From Capitulum mitella (lineage: Eukaryota; Arthropoda; Thecostraca; Pollicipedomorpha; Pollicipedidae), in assembly GCA_030062745.1 (NCBI GenBank), contig CP099849.1:8395767-8459766 (forward strand): a stretch of DNA of 64,000 bases, in the 5' to 3' direction. Within the stretch, counting starts at the first letter, position 1; the number at the start of each line of letters is the position of its first letter. The position numbers and the translations under genes are program-made. The notes beneath the pieces were generated by a model. That model saw nothing but the letters and a program-made list of their open reading frames with translations, did no database searches and was not told the origin of the DNA. Below, in pieces: positions 24,601 through 31,130 of the stretch.

Positions 24601-27600
24601 TTTGCGGATAACCCTCTTCTAAAGTCAGCTCCCTGTGAGTGAGGGACTGGAGAGGCTTTCAAGGTAATCTCCCGGTACAGGCAGCCCAACCAAGCCAAGG
24701 TCGCAAGGCAGTCATCAAGCGCAGAGTGCACTAGCGCGGAACGTGTTACATTCATCTTCCAGCACGGGAGCCAACGTGAACGAGAGCTTTCGGCGTAATC
24801 TCTTGACACCAGAAACGCCAACCGGGCCTAACCGAAGTCAGTTCCACTCGCATCAGCCAGCATCCACTCACAGGAGTCTGGATGTGAAGACCCGGCGGAT
24901 CAGCAGCGGCAGCGGGAGAGAGTCCGATACGGCGGACAGACGGCACGCTCGCCTCGGCTGTGTCCTCTCGGCACTGGACAGACACTCGGCTCCGCCGTGC
25001 ACTCGGCTCCGGGGTGTGCGACCGACTCCGGCCCGGTCCGTCCAACGCCACCAGTCGCCGCGCCACCAAGTGCTCACCGACGAGCCGGCCGCTCGCCTCT
25101 GTTGTTTTCTTGACTCATGGATATTTAAAATTGTGTTTCTTTTACCAGTCATAGGTGCTAAATATAGCGGCGGTAGGCGGGCGGCTGGGCGGCCGGCGGC
25201 CGGCGGCGCCGCGCCTACCAAACGGCCGGCTGGCAGCCAGTCCACACCGCTCTCCACATCAGCTGATTCACTGTTGCAGCCTCCACTCCATCTCCGGTAC
25301 GGTACCTCCGGATAGCGCACTGGATGACGTCATCAACGGGTTGAAATTTTCAGACTGTACTCGTATGCATTCCTTAAGCAGACCTCCGGCCCGTGGACGG
25401 AACAGGGGCCTCAGTCCAGTGTAAATTTTCCATTCCTTGTGATATTATCCATACATGCTGCACATGTGACTCCCTCACTAAACTTCTGATCGCGGATTAA
25501 ATTTAAAATGTGTTGCGGACATTACCAATCTATTCAACCTCGTTGCACCCATAAAACGGCCTTGACAAAAAGTTCTTGGCTTAAGCAAAATCAAACGACA
25601 CACGTCATCAGTGGCACGAAAGAGCGCCCGTGAGTCGTTCGATCACGCACTGTCAGGCGTATCGAGGTCAAGTCACCATCAGGCCACCACTCATCAGGTG
25701 ATTCCCACTCCTCAGCCACAATGCATACGCATTCCCTTCGGGCAAAGTTTTCTTGAGATTGCTGGATGGGACACAAGGACAAGAATTAATTTTTCAGCAT
25801 GGAAATCGGCGGGACACGGTGGTTTAAAAATGTCCTCAAATGTCTAATCGAAAATGGATTCTAATTCGTATGGATTTCGAAAAAAAATGAAGTTTGTGCA
25901 CCCAGATAAGAAACGCACCAGACACCTAAATACATTGGTACAACTGCATGTGATTCATGCCGTTAGTTGCACGTGGATGTGATCAGGCTTTTTTCGTTTA
26001 GCTGTACGAGTACGTTTTCTATATTTCAATCAATTTTGCGGAAATGTTTTCTGTGAGCCAAGGGTGTAAAGATAGCAGCATGGCATTATTATTTTTTCAT
26101 TACTTTAAGAACATCTCTTTGTGCTGCATGAAATACACTGTTTTGAGACGGTTGTCTTCATAAAAAACAGACGTTTCTTCCATCTTTAATGTGAAAGAAA
26201 CTCTTAAAACGTAGAGAGATAATGACGGAGTGCCCCCCCCCCGTTCAGACATCTACAAAAATCGCTCCAAGACTTGGCCATCATTTTCTCTGTTTCTGCG
26301 CCTTTACTTCAGCCCTTGACGAAGGTGTCCCCCCACGTCCTCAGCTTCCAGTGACGAAAAACTCCGGAACATATGAGAAGGCAGCCGCCCACGTAGGCCT
26401 GGCTTCCGCCGTCCGTGCCAGACTCCTCCGCATGACGTCATCCGCGCCCGCTGGCATCCGCGACAGTTCGCACGGTCGCCGAAGGACAGAGCGGAATCAA
26501 ACTGTCACAGTTTATTTGTGAATTTCAACCCGAAGATTTGGAGCAGAATCTTGAGGAAGGATTTCTTGAGGAAGAAAACTAGCTCTGCTCAGGTGTACAC
26601 ACTGAGCAGAGCTGGTTGTGCACACCTGGGCCCGCAACTCAAGCGGACCTCACGCCGTAGTAATGTTGGCTAATGCACCTAGACAGTAAACCGATTTTTC
26701 CGTGCTATACGGGCTGGAAGTATTTTCGCCGCGTTCAAAACGATCGGTCGGCCCTAACCCTGCATGTAGTCACGCACAAAGCGCGGCCGCCCCGGATCCG
26801 GATGGTGCTCGTGTTTCGGCCTAATAAACACCTACTTATTGTAAAGCATGTGCCCGCAACATACCGCAAATGCGGGGCAATCTTGAGTATAGAATGTAAA
26901 GCCAATGAAGCGACTAGCTCGGTATGCAGGATGATTTGTTCGCGTGATATCGGATCAGAAAAGCAACAGAAGCAGCCTGGTCCATCACTCCGGAGCTGAA
27001 ATTGGGTGCAGGGCAAGAACAACTGGCACCTGGCGACAAGCAACCGTGGCAGACCGATTATGGCAATTGCTGCGTGCACCATCATTTCAACAAAATCCCT
27101 TCAACTTAGTTAGAATAAAACACATGCGTTTACTGTTCTTCATTCCAGGTATCGCAGCCGTTTTGAACCACTCATCATGATAACAATCACAATTATGTTT
27201 CTATTTAGGGTCAACCGCAGCGTAACACGCGCACTGGAAAGGGACATAAAAGTGTCTCCCCCCGATCTCGGAGACGGAAAGAGCTAGAGACATTAAATTT
27301 AATGGGTAGGGTAGAGCCGTAAAGATTGACACAGAGTCCAATTTTGATGGCCCTAGGTCAATATTTCAAGGCCAAATAGGGTCGAAAATGTCAACTTCAA
27401 AACACTCTCGGCCCGTACAGGCCATTCCGTACTGCTTTTTGAACGAAACGGGGATAGAGAGCGAGCTTGAGCGCGAAATACGACAATTTACATTCATTTG
27501 GCGTCTTGATTGAAGATTTCGGGCCCGCAGGTCATTGACCTATGGCGTCATTTTTTTTTATTTTCGCGGGTCAGATTTTGAACAACATGGAATACTGATG

Positions 27601-27852
27601 TAGCTTGAGTGTAAGTAAGGGCGCTAGACGCATCGTTTGGCGAATTTTCAGAGAAGGTAGCCAACATCGGTACATTTAATCACTTCCAGCGTACACTAAC
27701 CTCTGCAAGGTCAAAAGAAATGAAGCGAGGTCATTGACCTTGAATAAAGTTTCTGGCGCAAAATAGGTTTTATGTCAGCTATTTGTGCTAAAGTTATTTC
27801 GTTATAATGAACCCAATTACACGATTTGGTTGCTATAAAGCGTAAAAATTAT

Positions 27853-27889
<37 letters not shown>

Positions 27890-30800
27890 TATCAATATGC
27901 CAAACGCGCTTCTATTAGGGTTTTCGGATGTGTATTTCATGCAAATCAACATGTTGCAAAACAAATCTGAACCAGGTCACAAAACAGTTAACCTTTGACC
28001 TTTGATGACCTTGACCCTCATTGACCCTGGTATCATATAAGGGTATCAATGAGTATATATATCAATGTATATATATATATATATCGAGTATATATGATAC
28101 CCTTATATATATAATATATATAAGGGTATCAATGAGCGCATACGTGCTTTTATTTAAGCCTATGAATGCATATTACATACAAACTGACGTGCTTCAAAGC
28201 AAAGTCGGATCAGGTCACGAGCTGGTTGCCCTTGACCTTGATGGCTTTGACCCTTACTGACTCTGGCTTTGATCTTGGTATTTTCATGTCGGCTGATTAT
28301 GTTCAAATGGTAATCTTACGTAAAACTTACGTCCTTTCGCAAAGTTCCCTTTTGTCAACGATCACCGTTATTTTCGTAATGTATGTTTGACTTCAAATAC
28401 TCCAAACTTCAAAACTTCCCGGCTGATTTTCTACTTTTTTGCGTCAATTGACGAGTTATTTGATTGTCATAAATGTCACAAAGTAGCAGCGGCCAGCTCC
28501 GACCCGTTCTCGAGATTTTAAAGAAAAACCAGTGGGGGGGGGGGGGTGGCGCAAACGTGCCCCTCCTTCCAGTGCACGGATTAACAAGGTTTTACAGACT
28601 TACATATAATGATTTTGTACCTAGCGCAAAGATCATTAAATTATAATGATTCGATTTCTGTATGCTTGTTTGCTTATCACCATAACACAGCAAAAACAGC
28701 GCATCGTAGTGCAATTTTTGTTTAGCAAGGTACCATTAAAATGCTCTAACTTGAAAAACAAAACCATTTCCAGTCCGTCACCAGTTTTCGAGCTATGACG
28801 CATTTCGGGCTCATACTATGTAGCAAAAACTGTATTTGCAAGCCTACGAAATTCACCCGCTCTCGATCAATGTCAATAGACACTGTAAATTGTAATCCTG
28901 TCTTATATGGAATATGCCTTATCGAGGAAAGAAAGTGAAAATCCTGGATAAGGAATAATGATAAAAGACATGGGAAAATGACAAGAAGGAGGGGGAGAAG
29001 AGAAAGATAAGGAGGTAGATGAAAGCCTCTGAATGACAGGGAAAGGTCAACAAGGAGTAGAGAAGAAGAGACAGATGAAGAAAGGGCTGAAGCTAAAGGA
29101 AAGGCTAAATCAGGTAAAGACTGTGAGTTCACCGACTTCGCGATGGTCCTTTATCTACACGGGTGTCCCATCATGACAAAAATAAGTGAAAATTCCTCGC
29201 TCCGTCTCACTCATTGCGGAGTAACTCCAATTTCTGTTATCTTTTGACCGACAATAGGAGGTGACTTGACATCGAGCGAAGGCTACAGTAGGAGACATTT
29301 CAGCAAGTGAATAGTAAAGCCAGAATCGACTACCACCCACGGGACAAGAGAAAGACATTGGCTCTAGCATGGATATATTTCATCATATGCTACGGGCACA
29401 AACAGCTTACTCGTTATAAGCAGTTAATAGAAAACCGGTAAGCCAAACACTCCTGGCAAATTTTAAGAGCTTTTAAAAGTGTTTCATGGAAAAACACATT
29501 ACGTGTGAGATATGGTTAGCAAACCAACCACAAAAACATCAGATACAAGAGTAAATGTTTGTCTTTTAAAAAAGTATATTTAAGAGACCGCATCAAAAAC
29601 TCAAGTTTTTGCAATGATCAGAGCATGACTGATTTGACTATTTTTGCTTGTAAAAGTTACATCTCGCCACCATTACAATTCACGGAGAAAAATCCATTCA
29701 GTTTCCCATGCTACTAAGCTCAAAAGTGTATGATTCATTTCGCAATATTTTTTCCTGTCTGATTTGGATGGATTTGTTACCCAAAACAAGGCACTAGCAC
29801 TGAACTCGAATATTGTCGCCTCGCATCATTTGTATTCGAATGCCCTGGCTACGAAGGCTCATTTCCAAAGCTTTTAATCGGAGCGCGCGAAAGAGAGTTT
29901 ACTATTTTGCAGCATAAGCGACAGGCAGTCGAGAATGATTCTCCTGTTACGTTGAATACAGACAGTCAATAGGAAATCATTTCACTGGATAAAAATCGTG
30001 AAAATCAGTCGCTTGTATGACGAAAGTACAGAAGGCCCATCTAACAACAGCATAACTCATGTTCTAAATTTGTTTCGCTCCTCCCCGTGGGTGCCACATT
30101 TTTAGGCTTTGGTCTTATTTCCGAAGTATTGGCGTAACGCCAGACTTGACCACCATCCATCGCTAGCTAAGTTATTTCTGGAAAACACCCAGCCGCGTCA
30201 CAAACTGATTCCGATAAAGCAGAAACAGCAGCAAATGCTTAAACAAATGTTGATTTAACTACAGAGCCACTTCTAATGGCAACATATACTGTATGGTCCT
30301 TCGACGCCTAACGCCTGGCGAAGTACAAAGGTATTAATGGTATTCCGAAACCAAGCTTTTTGACGGAATTATGCAGAAATCAAACAAAAACATTAGTATC
30401 TAGACCAAATGTATACCACACAGCTTCATAGGAAAAAGTAAAGGATTAGTGCTAAGTACGGTTGAGCAGTGGCCAAAAAGCGGCCTCCGGGTCTGCCGGT
30501 TCCAATGGGCCGGTATCGCCCACCTGACTGCAGCATCAGCTGATCGCCACCCAGCTGGACGCCCTCCTGGACGACGCGGCGCGAGCTGACCACCTGCGAC
30601 GTGGTCCGGCTGGTGGCCGAACCCTGCTGCACGCTGTGGCTGACCTGCTGGCGCACCTGCTGGCTGCTGCTGCTCTGCTGGCTCAGCTGGCCGCCGGCGC
30701 CCGGCAGCTGCTGGACTGAGTGCGTCTGCAGCTGGTGCTGCCGCTGCTGGCTGTGCTGGCTCATCTGGCCGCCGGGGATGGCCGCCTCCAGCACGCTGGC

Positions 30801-30929
30801 GTCCTCTCGACTCTGCTCGTGCGCCTGGCCGCCGGCGATGGCGTAACTCTGCGCCGCCTCGCTGTGCGTGCTCTCCTGCCGGACGACCTGGCCGGCGGCC
30901 GGCTGGTGGCTCACCACCCGTTTGTCCAT
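1..30929 (-). CDS. sls: sallimus/kettin, 5' half (26 exons; 3' end beyond left edge)
   Basis: This gene encodes a giant muscle protein of the insect titin/kettin family. Its Ig-linker array lies along actin at the Z-disc, binding actin and alpha-actinin (family knowledge). Exons in order: 30929-30524, 21963-21927, 17587-17439, 13076-12924, 12684-12470, 12113-11647, 11382-11247, 10893-10729, 10245-10022, 9601-9454, 9048-8805, 8063-7920, 7401-7147, 6873-6770, 6457-6317, 5697-5526, 5019-4806, 4258-4108, 3830-3650, 3363-3221, 2845-2471, 2190-2052, 1602-1459, 947-805, 678-570, 235-92. They total 4903 nt, about 1634 codons. Every junction has GT/AG and a matching phase. The layout is a Q-rich head (residues 1-148), Ig1, a polyQ linker, Ig2-Ig4, then kettin-type Ig5-Ig11. 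Hallmarks are HFEARVEP, VEWFKDGKP, DFGYVALDI and linker motifs such as IQYIEDSSKY. The last exon ends in phase 1, so the gene continues leftwards. The family assignment is firm; exact ends of a few exons are inferred. Confidence 0.9.
92..235 (-). CDS. sls: kettin exon: C-terminal half of Ig11
   Basis: This is the second half of an Ig domain, with HDFGYVALDI, EDAGVYTCRATNALG and a C-terminal strand ending LKC. The acceptor CAG is at 236-238 and the donor GTGAGT lies immediately below 92. It is entered and left in phase 1 (144 nt). It is the last exon in the window; the next linker exon must lie left of position 1, since nothing in 1-91 looks coding. Confidence 0.88.
570..678 (-). CDS. sls: kettin exon: N-terminal half of Ig11
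   Basis: Encodes ENLREGQTAHFEAKVEP and VEWLKDGKPIT, the B to C' strands of a kettin Ig. The usual B-strand Cys is Ala (HFEA). It enters in phase 0 from the linker exon at 805-947 and leaves in phase 1. Ig11 therefore spans three exons, with an extra intron just after the A strand. Confidence 0.88.
805..947 (-). CDS. sls: kettin exon: linker Ig10-Ig11 and start of Ig11
   Basis: Encodes the typical kettin linker (KDLYTEHPEAMEKIQYIED), then the first strand of the next Ig (IKPKFVSQLKHQ). It is 143 nt, entered in phase 1 and left in phase 0, like the linker exon at 3221-3363. Acidic linkers with an IQYIED-like core are characteristic of kettin. Confidence 0.9.
1459..1602 (-). CDS. sls: kettin exon: C-terminal half of Ig10
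   Basis: Encodes HRFRPAYEFDYVALDLL and DSGMYTCRATNRLG. It is 144 nt with phase 1 on both sides, the same size and phase as the exons at 92-235 and 7920-8063. The acceptor CAG is at 1603-1605 and a GTGAGT donor follows. Confidence 0.9.
2052..2190 (-). CDS. sls: kettin exon: N-terminal half of Ig10
   Basis: Encodes VPTFTKPLRNVETLEG, VHLECRLQPVGD and VEWFVNDQPLKVG. Here the B-strand Cys is present (LEC). The donor is GTAAGT. The acceptor has a weak pyrimidine tract, and a copy of the exon's first ten bases lies about 40 bp inside the intron; the reading frame and phase still select 2190. Confidence 0.87.
2471..2845 (-). CDS. sls: kettin exon: most of Ig9 plus following linker, fused
   Basis: One 375-nt exon, phase 0 on both sides, holds what other repeats split over three exons: GVHLECRLEP, VEWFLNGRPITIG, EFGFVALDV, AGEYTVRATNQLG and the linker LDQIQYLEDSARQ. 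The mid-Ig phase-1 intron and the Ig-linker intron are both absent. The F-strand Cys is replaced by Val (YTV). Confidence 0.9.
3221..3363 (-). CDS. sls: kettin exon: linker Ig8-Ig9 and start of Ig9
   Basis: Encodes ARQAIDTTSVHRGVVEKTER, a YDIGDY motif, and the Ig9 start KPVFTEPLK. The donor is GTGCGT and the acceptor CAG is at 3364-3366. It is 143 nt, entered in phase 1 and left in phase 0, exactly like 805-947. Confidence 0.9.
3650..3830 (-). CDS. sls: kettin exon: C-terminal two-thirds of Ig8
   Basis: Encodes TEWLLNGKPL, LDFGYVALDI, EDAGTYTLVVKNALG and TQMKVE. It is 181 nt, entered in phase 0 just before the conserved Trp and left in phase 1. The F-strand Cys position is Leu. The intron sits one strand earlier than in the neighbouring Ig domains. 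Confidence 0.9.
4108..4258 (-). CDS. sls: kettin exon: linker and N-terminal third of Ig8
   Basis: Encodes RRQRVVEEDVTVTKIPPKF, GTNVIKEG, AHFEARVEPQND and TMK. It is entered in phase 2 and left in phase 0 with donor GTACGT. HFEA again replaces the B-strand Cys. Confidence 0.89.
4806..5019 (-). CDS. sls: kettin exon: C-terminal half of Ig7 plus linker
   Basis: Encodes SRMTTFFNFGYVSLTI, DSGVYTCVARNAAG and the linker core LQQFQYLEDA. It is 214 nt, entered in phase 1 and left in phase 2, which matches the next exon's single completing base. Confidence 0.9.
5526..5697 (-). CDS. sls: kettin exon: N-terminal half of Ig7
   Basis: Encodes VTSELDETKTAPRFTKPI, HFEARLEPVGD and VDWLKDGKPLEAS. It is 172 nt, phase 0 in and phase 1 out. 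The donor GTGAGT is followed directly by a run of 16 G (C16 at 5504-5519 on the plus strand), unusual so close to a splice site. Confidence 0.9.
5712..5950. repeat. diverged intronic minisatellite, unit about 55-60 bp
   Basis: Repeated blocks of the form AGGTCACGG..CATCACCAGGTCAG recur about four to five times with substitutions and small gaps, starting 15 bp upstream of the acceptor for the 5526-5697 exon. Seen by eye; copy number and unit boundaries are approximate. Confidence 0.6.
6317..6457 (-). CDS. sls: kettin exon: last strand of Ig6 plus linker
   Basis: Encodes AGEAFSQAQLVVTV, which completes Ig6, then a linker with QQQYIRSVEQLESYK. It is 141 nt with phase 0 on both sides. The donor is the non-optimal GTTCGT. 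This extra intron after ATNK occurs only in Ig6. Confidence 0.86.
6770..6873 (-). CDS. sls: kettin exon: middle strands of Ig6
   Basis: Encodes SRISNINNFGHVALHI and EDSGVYTVRATNK. It is 104 nt, phase 1 in and phase 0 out (donor GTTTGC). DFGY of other domains is NFGH here, and the F-strand Cys is Val. Confidence 0.87.
7147..7401 (-). CDS. sls: kettin exon: linker Ig5-Ig6 and N-terminal half of Ig6
   Basis: Encodes a linker with PESLEHIQMLEDTSRY, then KPHFVRELRDV, HFEAQVEPVSD and IEWFKDGKPITAS. It is 255 nt, phase 1 on both sides. Linker and half-Ig are joined here without an intervening intron. Confidence 0.91.
7920..8063 (-). CDS. sls: kettin exon: C-terminal half of Ig5
   Basis: Encodes SRATLTHKFGYVSLSLL and DTGVYTCRAVNQAG. 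It is 144 nt, phase 1 on both sides, with donor GTGAGC and acceptor CAG at 8064-8066. Confidence 0.9.
8805..9048 (-). CDS. sls: kettin exon: linker and N-terminal half of Ig5
   Basis: Encodes a proline/charge-rich linker (HLKHVERSRPKPQRPEQEQ), then PPQFTHPLRDVRVSEGD, LLEAKVAPLGD and IEWYIDGQPLPAS. It is 244 nt, phase 0 in and phase 1 out. This is the first domain of the typical kettin type. Confidence 0.9.
9066..9225. repeat. intronic minisatellite, unit about 16-20 bp
   Basis: Tandem variants of TCAGTTCAGGACTCTG occur eight or nine times (for example at 9137, 9169 and 9185), ending near the run TCAGGCAGCAGGTCAG. The array starts about 17 bp from the acceptor of the exon at 8805-9048. Confidence 0.7.
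9454..9601 (-). CDS. sls: kettin exon: C-terminal part of Ig4 plus short Pro linker
   Basis: Encodes RPEDSAWYQCTAQNAAG, AKLYVDV and a PPPPP linker. It is 148 nt, phase 2 in and phase 0 out (donor GTCAGT). WYQCTAQNAAG is characteristic of this domain of the family. Confidence 0.87.
10022..10245 (-). CDS. sls: kettin exon: end of Ig3 and N-terminal two-thirds of Ig4
   Basis: Encodes IQLNVLEKEQ, VAPKFVERFQTVHVRPGE, LSCRAVGAPTP, LTWQRDGQPLQ and SMIDIP. It is 224 nt, phase 0 in and phase 2 out; the split codon becomes Cys. The domain has the B-strand Cys (LSC) and the C-strand Trp. Confidence 0.88.
10440..10700. repeat. degenerate intronic tandem repeat, unit about 50 bp
   Basis: A block resembling GCAGAGTGCTGCCTTGACTC, followed by a CAGT..GAGG-type stretch, recurs about four to five times with heavy divergence. 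It lies in the intron next to the exon at 10729-10893. Confidence 0.5.
10729..10893 (-). CDS. sls: kettin exon: C-terminal part of Ig3
   Basis: Encodes VFWYINGVPVVND, LMITSASQKDSGVLTLVAKN and GETSHQ. It is 165 nt, phase 0 on both sides. The intron enters one residue before the conserved FW pair. The F-strand Cys position is Leu (LTLVAKN). Confidence 0.89.
11247..11382 (-). CDS. sls: kettin exon: N-terminal part of Ig3
   Basis: Encodes YMQVEEVAEGK, APSFLKVPSDTEVQEG and LECRTGGKPAPE. It is 136 nt, phase 2 in and phase 0 out (donor GTCAGT). The join to the next exon reads PAPE then VFWYING, a continuous C strand. Confidence 0.89.
11647..12113 (-). CDS. sls: kettin exon: DTFEYRLIRE linker and complete Ig2
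   Basis: Encodes DFRVDTFEYRLIRESEF, a Pro-rich stretch, then a complete Ig in one exon (EGGDATFQARLAGNPTPKV, TWFKNG, DTGHYTMLAENSAG) and a Thr/Pro tail ending TDTR. It is 467 nt, phase 0 in and phase 2 out. The acceptor CAG is preceded by a CTAAC branch-point-like motif about 24 nt upstream. Confidence 0.92.
12470..12684 (-). CDS. sls: kettin exon: polyQ linker with TTTTTKTD motif
   Basis: Encodes a run of 11 Gln (with one CAA) after AYL, a second run of five Gln, then GQQHSVQVRQETSTVTDPYG, HTTTTTKTDRQYRTTPFGAT. The TTTTTKTD...YRTTPFG block is strongly conserved in arthropod kettin as I remember it. The CAG repeat is likely length-polymorphic. It is 215 nt, phase 1 in and phase 0 out; donor GTCAGC. 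A tandem repeat of about 30 bp follows in the intron. Confidence 0.9.
12924..13076 (-). CDS. sls: kettin exon: C-terminal half of Ig1
   Basis: Encodes SNKYQLKHNELTGEVSLLI, GDEGEYTCMATNQYGEAV and a final YIQPE. It is 153 nt, phase 1 on both sides. The acceptor uses TAG rather than CAG (13077-13079) and the donor is GTGGGT. Confidence 0.9.
13262..13429. repeat. 168-bp nested foldback (cruciform-type) element
   Basis: Arms 13262-13317 and 13374-13429 are 56-bp inverted copies differing at only two positions (ATAAATT versus GTAAGTT near the inner ends). Between them lie two smaller hairpins: GGACGA..TCGTCC (about 13325-13342) and a stem ATGGACACTGG..CCAGTGTCCAT (about 13342-13375) with loop CCGAGTCTCGA. 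The near-identical arms imply a young foldback MITE or recent inverted duplication. Confidence 0.85.
14816..15110. repeat. 28-bp GC-rich minisatellite, E-box in most units
   Basis: About ten units of 28 bp, each beginning GGCCTCAGCTGCCTG and alternating between a CAGCCCGGCCGGA-type and a TGGCCGGGCCGGG-type second half, so the higher-order period is 56 bp. CAGCTG occurs at 14821, 14849, 14905, 14932, 14960, 14988, 15016 and 15044, spaced 27, 28 or 56 bp. Confidence 0.9.
16348..17240. repeat. local direct duplication, units about 390-500 bp
   Basis: The block at 16348-16497 (TTACACAGAAGTGCTG ... GCCAACAGCGTGTTTT ... GCGAGATAACATTTGA) recurs at 16846-16995. The block at 16667-16860 (ATATCACTAGAACTGGGGTA ... 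TTCGTCGAGTATTGACCAGC) recurs at 17051-17234. A third partial start lies at about 17222. The copies have diverged by point changes and one extra segment of about 110 bp (16510-16650). Confidence 0.75.
17439..17587 (-). CDS. sls: kettin exon: N-terminal half of Ig1
   Basis: Encodes GGPASPPVFEKIFQNARFAQ, LFEGKVRGNPKPTISW and RQGRPIR. It is 149 nt, entered in phase 2 and left in phase 1. The phase-2 entry is what demands an exon upstream ending in phase 2, met by the microexon at 21927-21963. Confidence 0.9.
17588..21926. other. sls: kettin intron between microexon and Ig1, non-coding
   Basis: This 4.3-kb AT-rich intron has no recognisable gene. It contains matches to the MEF2 consensus YTAWWWWTAR at 17989-17998, 20797-20806 and 21341-21350. 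In AT-rich DNA such matches are only weakly informative. A second small segment with splice-like borders (21825-21864) is listed under rejected items. Confidence 0.65.
21927..21963 (-). CDS. sls: kettin 37-nt microexon in intron 1 region
   Basis: A 37-nt segment lies between a strong acceptor (pyrimidine stretch then TTTCAG, CAG at 21964-21966) and a strong GTGAGT donor (21921-21926). It takes phase 1 in and gives phase 2 out, exactly bridging exon 1 (ends phase 1) to the Ig1 exon (needs phase 2). It encodes about 12 residues, ARDQFTGQQQAMP including split codons, in keeping with the Q-rich head. It is inferred from splice sites and phase; no homology search was possible. Confidence 0.75.
22562..22960. 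promoter_or_regulatory. GC-rich island in kettin intron 1, possible regulatory element
   Basis: Very CpG- and GC-rich (repeated CGGCCGG and GGCCGGCC) against AT-rich flanks. CTATTCTTAG at 22752-22761 is one mismatch from a MEF2 site, and a TGAGTCAG AP-1-like motif occurs at 22672-22679 and 22808-22815. It may be a regulatory island or an alternative promoter; it could also be a simple GC repeat. Confidence 0.3.
23441..23620. other. homopolymer-rich, probably low-quality tract
   Basis: Long runs of T, C and A follow one another (T runs of 20-30, C runs up to about 18, A6, G4) with almost no other sequence. This looks like an unresolved consensus at a homopolymer cluster rather than real genomic content. 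Confidence 0.6.
24870..25320. promoter_or_regulatory. GC-rich island with perfect MEF2 site and E-box
   Basis: CTAAATATAG at 25158-25167 matches the MEF2 consensus exactly and sits at the edge of a GGC/GCC-rich stretch (25166-25235). A CAGCTG E-box follows at 25260-25265. MEF2 plus E-box is the classic muscle enhancer combination. The island lies about 5.7 kb downstream of kettin exon 1 in transcription order, inside intron 1. Function is inference. Confidence 0.4.
27852..28135. repeat. AT microsatellites and 37-bp palindrome
   Basis: A (TA)n run lies at 27855-27886, further TA-rich blocks at 28054-28076, and a near-perfect palindrome at 28095-28131 (TGATACCCTTATATATA mirrored as TATATAAGGGTATCA). 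An additional direct copy of AAGGGTATCAATGAG lies at about 28038-28052. The flanks are rich in TGACCT/AGGTCA hexamers. Confidence 0.7.
30524..30929 (-). CDS. sls: kettin first coding exon, Q-rich N-terminus
   Basis: Starts at an ATG (30929-30927) in a strong initiation context (G at -3 and +4). It encodes about 135 low-complexity residues rich in Gln, Ser and Val (MDKRVVSHQPAAGQ..., HSQQRQHQLQTHSVQQ, SSSSQQVRQQVSHSVQQ) and no recognisable fold. The donor is TCAG|GTGGGC, phase 1. An alternative phase-2 donor near 30453, whose intron would start GTACTT, would join Ig1 directly but is much weaker. The GC-rich region upstream looks like a promoter, so this is probably an internal, kettin-specific first exon. 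Confidence 0.72.
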
Positions 30930-31130
30930 GGCTGGCGGCGGACGGGCCTGCTGTGTGCACGCGCTCGCGGCTACTGTCGCCGGCGCCGGTCTCCGCGCCG
31001 CCGCCGCCGCCGCTGCCAGCAGAGGATGGCGGCCGCAGCGGCCGGCCGCGGCCGCCGCAGCTGGGCACCACTAATCACCGGCGACTTATTAAACGGTGCA
31101 GCTGGCGGCGGCCGGCAGCTGCGAGCCGGC
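30930..31130 (-). promoter_or_regulatory. putative kettin promoter and 5' UTR with three E-boxes
   Basis: GC-rich block directly upstream of the start codon, in an otherwise AT-richer spacer. It has a TATA-like TTTAATAA on the minus strand (31086-31093) and three CAGCTG E-boxes (31058-31063, 31099-31104, 31116-31121), the type bound by myogenic bHLH factors. GCC/CGG repeats lie at 30998-31018. Transcription start and muscle specificity are inference. Confidence 0.5.

Larger units (their letters stand above)
21964..30523. other. sls: first kettin intron, 8.6 kb, non-coding
   Basis: This contains a GC-rich block at 22562-22960, a low-quality homopolymer tract at 23441-23620, a second GC-rich island with MEF2 and E-box sites at about 24870-25320, AGGTCA-rich repetitive sequence and AT microsatellites at 27300-28330, and a purine-rich stretch at 28920-29110. 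I see no coding sequence that belongs to a gene. Confidence 0.65.

Noticed and set aside
24743..25320. Open frames of 150-190 residues on both strands
   Set aside because: Coincide with a GC-rich island; low-complexity Arg/Pro/Ala peptides, no homology recognised. Treated as regulatory candidate instead.
28746..29132. 128-residue minus-strand Ser/Leu-rich open frame
   Set aside because: Comes from a purine-rich, low-complexity strand; no domain, no splice context, inside a kettin intron.
30426..30523. Extension of kettin exon 1 past the GTGGGC donor
   Set aside because: The frame stays open, but the tail becomes hydrophobic non-kettin sequence and the only phase-2 donor there (GTACTT) is weak; the microexon solution is better.
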